Shown: piece by piece, positions 4,644 through 7,436 of the stretch
How the letters are laid out: each line of letters begins with the position of its first letter
Position numbering within the stretch: the first letter of the stretch is position 1
Assembly: GCA_000715635.1 (NCBI GenBank)
Contig: KL569158.1
Location: 5,201-12,636, forward strand
Source of the DNA: Streptomyces violaceus
Lineage (GTDB): Bacteria > Actinomycetota > Actinomycetes > Streptomycetales > Streptomycetaceae
DNA: 7,436 nt
Direction: 5' to 3'
The notes under the pieces: generated by a model
Told to the model about the DNA's origin: nothing
Database searches by the model: none
The model's input: only the letters and a program-made list of their open reading frames with translations
Position numbers and translations under genes: made by a program

Positions 4644-7436
4644 ATGACGCACGTCGCACGATGCGCACGACCTCTCAGCCGCGCGAGACGTTGGGCGGGC
4701 CATCTCGCCGCACTGACCGCCGCGTCGATGTTGCTCACCCTCGCCGGACCCACCGCTCCCGCGCAAGCGGAACCGGCGGCCGAAGCCGCGGACATCACCG
4801 ACGGTCTGGCCCTGTGGTACAAGCTCGACGCCGGCTCCGGCGGCACCGTGACCGACGCCTCCGGCAACGGCCGGAACGGCACGGTCAGAGGTACCGCCGA
4901 CTGGTCGGCATCCGGTCAGGGGCTCGCCTTCAACGGGTCCGACACCTACATCAAGGCGCCGGACGACGTCATGAAGGGCATGGACTCGATCACCGTCTCC
5001 ATGGACGTACTGATCGACTCCGCCCAGAGCACGCCCTACTTCCTCTACGGCTTCGGCAACACCAGCGCGGGCAGCGGCAACGGCTACCTGTTCACCACCG
5101 GGAACTCCTTCCGCACCTCCGTCGCGACGGGCAACTGGTCGACCGAGCAGACCACCAAGCCGTCCGACTCCCACAACCTGACTCGCGGGGTGTGGAAGCA
5201 CATCACCTACGCCCAGACCGGCTCCACGGGCGTGCTCTACGAGGACGGCGTCGAGGTCGGCCGCAACACCTCGGTCACCACCACGCCCGGCGCCATCGGC
5301 TCCGGCACCACCAAGGCCAACTACATCGGCAAGTCCGTCTACGACGGTGACAAACTCTTCAAGGGCCGGATACGCGACTTCCGTGTATACGACCGGGCAC
5401 TGGACGGCCCGGAGGTCGAGCAGCTCTCCCTCCCCGTCGCCACGCAGGGCGTCGCCGACGACAAGGACGCCCTCAGCCTCGGTGACACCAGCGGCATCAC
5501 CTCCGACCTGGCCCTGCCGAAGACCGGTCCGGCGGGCGGCTCCTCCATCAGCTGGGACAGCGACAACCCCTCCGTGGTGTCGGACACCGGCAAGGTGACC
5601 CGCCCCGAGGCCGGCTCACCGGACGGCCGGGCCACGCTCACGGCGACCCTGAAGAAGGGCACCGTGACCGGCACCAAGACCTTCGACGTCACGGTCCGGC
5701 CCGCGCTCGACGACGCCGCCGCCACCCGGGAGGCCGCCGAGGCCCTCACGGTCCACAACCTCGACGACGCACGCGGCAACCTCACCCTGCCCAAGAGCGG
5801 CAAGTACGGAACGGCCGTCACCTGGTCCTCCGCGAAGCCGGACGTCGTCTCGACCGGCGGCGAGGTCCACCGTCCCGCTCACGGCGACGGCGCCACCACC
5901 GCCGAGCTGACCGCCACCGTCACCAAGGGCGAAGCCAAGGCCACCCGCGTCATGACGGCCAAGGTGCCCGAACTGCCCGCCGAGGCGGCCCTCAAGGGCT
6001 ACATGTTCAGCTACTTCACCGGCGAGGGCACCTCGGACGGCGAACAGCTCTACGCAGCCCTCAGCAAGGGCAACGACCCGCTGCACTGGCGCGAGCTGAA
6101 CGACGGCAAGCCGGTCCTCACCTCCACGCTCGGCGAGAAGGGCCTGCGCGACCCGTTCATCATCCGGTCCCCGGAGGGCGACAAGTTCTACCAGATCGCC
6201 ACCGACCTCAGGATCTACGGCAACGGCGACTGGGACGCCTCCCAGCGCACCGGCAGCAAGTCCATCATGGTCTGGGAGTCCACCGACCTGGTCCACTGGA
6301 CGAACCAGCGCCTGGTCAAGGTCTCACCCGACAGCGCGGGCAACACCTGGGCGCCGGAGGCGTTCTACGACGCCGAGCGCGGCGAGTACGTCGTCTTCTG
6401 GGCGTCGAAGCTGTACGACAACGCCGACCACTCCGGCGACACGTACAACCGCATGATGTACGCGACCACCCGCGACTTCTACACCTTCAGCGAGCCCAAG
6501 GTGTGGATCGACCGCGGCTACTCGGTCATCGACTCCACGATGATCCGGCACGACGGCACGTACTACCGCCTGTCCAAGGACGAGCGGAACAACAGCTCGT
6601 CCACGCCCAACAGCAAGTTCATCTTCGAGGAGAAGAGCGACTCGATCCTGAACCCGTCCTGGACCGCCGTCGCCGAGGGCATCGGCAAGGGCGCGATGAA
6701 CGCCGCCGAGGGACCGCTGGTGTTCAAGTCCAACACCGAGGAGAAGTGGTACGCGTTCCTCGACGAGTTCGGCGGCCGCGGCTACATCCCGTTCGAGACG
6801 ACCGACCTCGACTCCGGCACCTGGACCCCCTCCACCGGCTACGACCTGCCGTCCAAGCCCCGCCACGGCACGGTGCTGCCGGTCACCCAGGCCGAGTACG
6901 ACCGGCTGCTGCGCGCCTACCAGCCGGACCAGATCGTGAAGAGCGTCGAGGACGTGTCGGTGAAGACGCGGGTCGGCCAGGCACCGGTCCTGCCGGCCAC
7001 GGTCGTCGCCGAGTACGCCGACGGCGCCAAGCGGCCCGTCGCGGTCACCTGGGAGGACGTACCGGCGTCGAAGTACGCCCAGACCGGCACCTTCACCGTG
7101 ACCGGCAGCCTGCCGGACGGGGCCGCGATCCCGGCCCGGGCCGAAGTCACCGTGTCCGACGAGGGGCCGGACGTCCCGGCCGACCTGTTGCTGCACTACG
7201 ACTTCGACGAGACCGGCGGCAGCATCGCCCGTGACTCCAGCGGGCACGGACACCACGGCACCTATGTACGCACGCCCGAGTTCGGCACCGGTGTCGAGGG
7301 CGGCTCGTTCAAGATGTCCGGCGACTCCGAATCGCCGTACGTGAAGATCCCGAACGGTGTGCTGAAGAACGCCGACAGCGTGACGGTGTCCACCTACGCC
7401 AAATGGAAGGGCGGCAGCGGCTTCCAGTGGCTGTTC
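4644..7436 (+). CDS. Secreted multidomain glycoside hydrolase family 43 protein (LamG-Ig-Ig-GH43-Ig-LamG), 3' end outside window
   Basis: The frame is open for 931 codons to the right edge. Residues 1-42 form a Sec-type signal peptide: an Arg-rich n-region, hydrophobic core LAALTAASMLLTLAG, and likely cleavage after APAQA. Residues about 54-262 are a LamG/concanavalin-like module (GLALWYKLD; RIRDFRVYDRALDGPEV). Two Ig-like modules follow, about 266-353 (SISWDSDNPSVVS) and 354-443 (AVTWSSAKPDVVS). The GH43 five-bladed propeller spans about 449-750. Asp503 in LRDPF fits the catalytic base, Asp630 in VIDSTM the pKa-modulating Asp, Glu689 in AAEGP the general acid, and His741 in PRHGT the central His that supports the metal site; WAPE is at 569-572. 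A third Ig-like module (about 762-840) and a second LamG (from about 847) follow. GH43 enzymes are inverting arabinofuranosidases, arabinanases, xylosidases or galactosidases; the substrate here cannot be fixed, though arabinose-containing glycans are plausible. The LamG modules probably bind carbohydrate. All expected catalytic residues are present, so it should be active outside the cell. Confidence 0.92.
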   Translation, partial: MTHVARCARPLSRARRWAGHLAALTAASMLLTLAGPTAPAQAEPAAEAADITDGLALWYKLDAGSGGTVTDASGNGRNGTVRGTADWSASGQGLAFNGSDTYIKAPDDVMKGMDSITVSMDVLIDSAQSTPYFLYGFGNTSAGSGNGYLFTTGNSFRTSVATGNWSTEQTTKPSDSHNLTRGVWKHITYAQTGSTGVLYEDGVEVGRNTSVTTTPGAIGSGTTKANYIGKSVYDGDKLFKGRIRDFRVYDRALDGPEVEQLSLPVATQGVADDKDALSLGDTSGITSDLALPKTGPAGGSSISWDSDNPSVVSDTGKVTRPEAGSPDGRATLTATLKKGTVTGTKTFDVTVRPALDDAAATREAAEALTVHNLDDARGNLTLPKSGKYGTAVTWSSAKPDVVSTGGEVHRPAHGDGATTAELTATVTKGEAKATRVMTAKVPELPAEAALKGYMFSYFTGEGTSDGEQLYAALSKGNDPLHWRELNDGKPVLTSTLGEKGLRDPFIIRSPEGDKFYQIATDLRIYGNGDWDASQRTGSKSIMVWESTDLVHWTNQRLVKVSPDSAGNTWAPEAFYDAERGEYVVFWASKLYDNADHSGDTYNRMMYATTRDFYTFSEPKVWIDRGYSVIDSTMIRHDGTYYRLSKDERNNSSSTPNSKFIFEEKSDSILNPSWTAVAEGIGKGAMNAAEGPLVFKSNTEEKWYAFLDEFGGRGYIPFETTDLDSGTWTPSTGYDLPSKPRHGTVLPVTQAEYDRLLRAYQPDQIVKSVEDVSVKTRVGQAPVLPATVVAEYADGAKRPVAVTWEDVPASKYAQTGTFTVTGSLPDGAAIPARAEVTVSDEGPDVPADLLLHYDFDETGGSIARDSSGHGHHGTYVRTPEFGTGVEGGSFKMSGDSESPYVKIPNGVLKNADSVTVSTYAKWKGGSGFQWLF

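Noticed and set aside
6324..7256. Long minus-strand open frame of 310 codons, rich in Gly, Val and Arg
   Set aside because: It is antisense to the GH43 gene, and its composition is that expected from the complement of high-GC coding sequence. The plus-strand frame has a signal peptide and active-site residues.
1..7436. CRISPR array, tRNA or rRNA genes
   Set aside because: No regularly spaced direct repeats, cloverleaf arms or rRNA signature sequences were seen on either strand.

Overview
The window looks like chromosomal DNA of a Streptomyces or close relative. The flanks are very GC-rich (72% in the 60 bases 4801-4860, counted by hand) with strong G/C third-position bias. The gene content fits: a TetR regulator, SnoaL-like and luciferase-like (LLM) remnants, and a large secreted multidomain glycoside hydrolase. 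Assignment to an actinomycete is confident; the genus is an inference.

Layout, left to right. (1) A TetR-family repressor on the minus strand runs off the left edge (1-432). Its upstream region carries a small palindrome and a wider perfect 9-bp inverted repeat, probably its own operator. (2) At about 475-870, minus strand, lies a decayed fragment of an LLM-type flavin monooxygenase, with recognisable pieces in three reading frames and the middle of the protein missing. (3) A long intact minus-strand gene (902-3535, possibly from 3625) encodes an 877-907 residue protein with two N-terminal membrane segments, a Trp-rich linker, TPR repeats and a long uncharacterised C-terminal half. Its base composition is visibly lower in GC (31/60 in 1501-1560) than the flanks, and it sits between pseudogenes on both sides. 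(4) On the plus strand at 3642-4012 and 4114-4431 are two remnants of SnoaL-like/NTF2-fold proteins. The first spans three frames and has an internal deletion. The second keeps its C-terminal three quarters but has no usable start, and an 18-bp tandem repeat lies at its broken 5' end. (5) A clear promoter and leader (4455-4643) precede a secreted GH43-family glycosidase. Its architecture is signal peptide, LamG, two Ig-like modules, GH43 five-bladed propeller, third Ig-like module, second LamG; it is cut by the right edge after 931 residues.

Overall, a gene-decay zone separates two healthy genes (TetR and GH43), and an apparently foreign single-gene islet encoding a membrane TPR protein sits inside it. 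The only candidate for an undescribed system is that orphan protein; no partner gene is visible here. The TetR gene may once have controlled the LLM or SnoaL genes that are now decayed, but this is inference. The GH43 enzyme is independent of the rest and would act outside the cell on plant or microbial polysaccharide.
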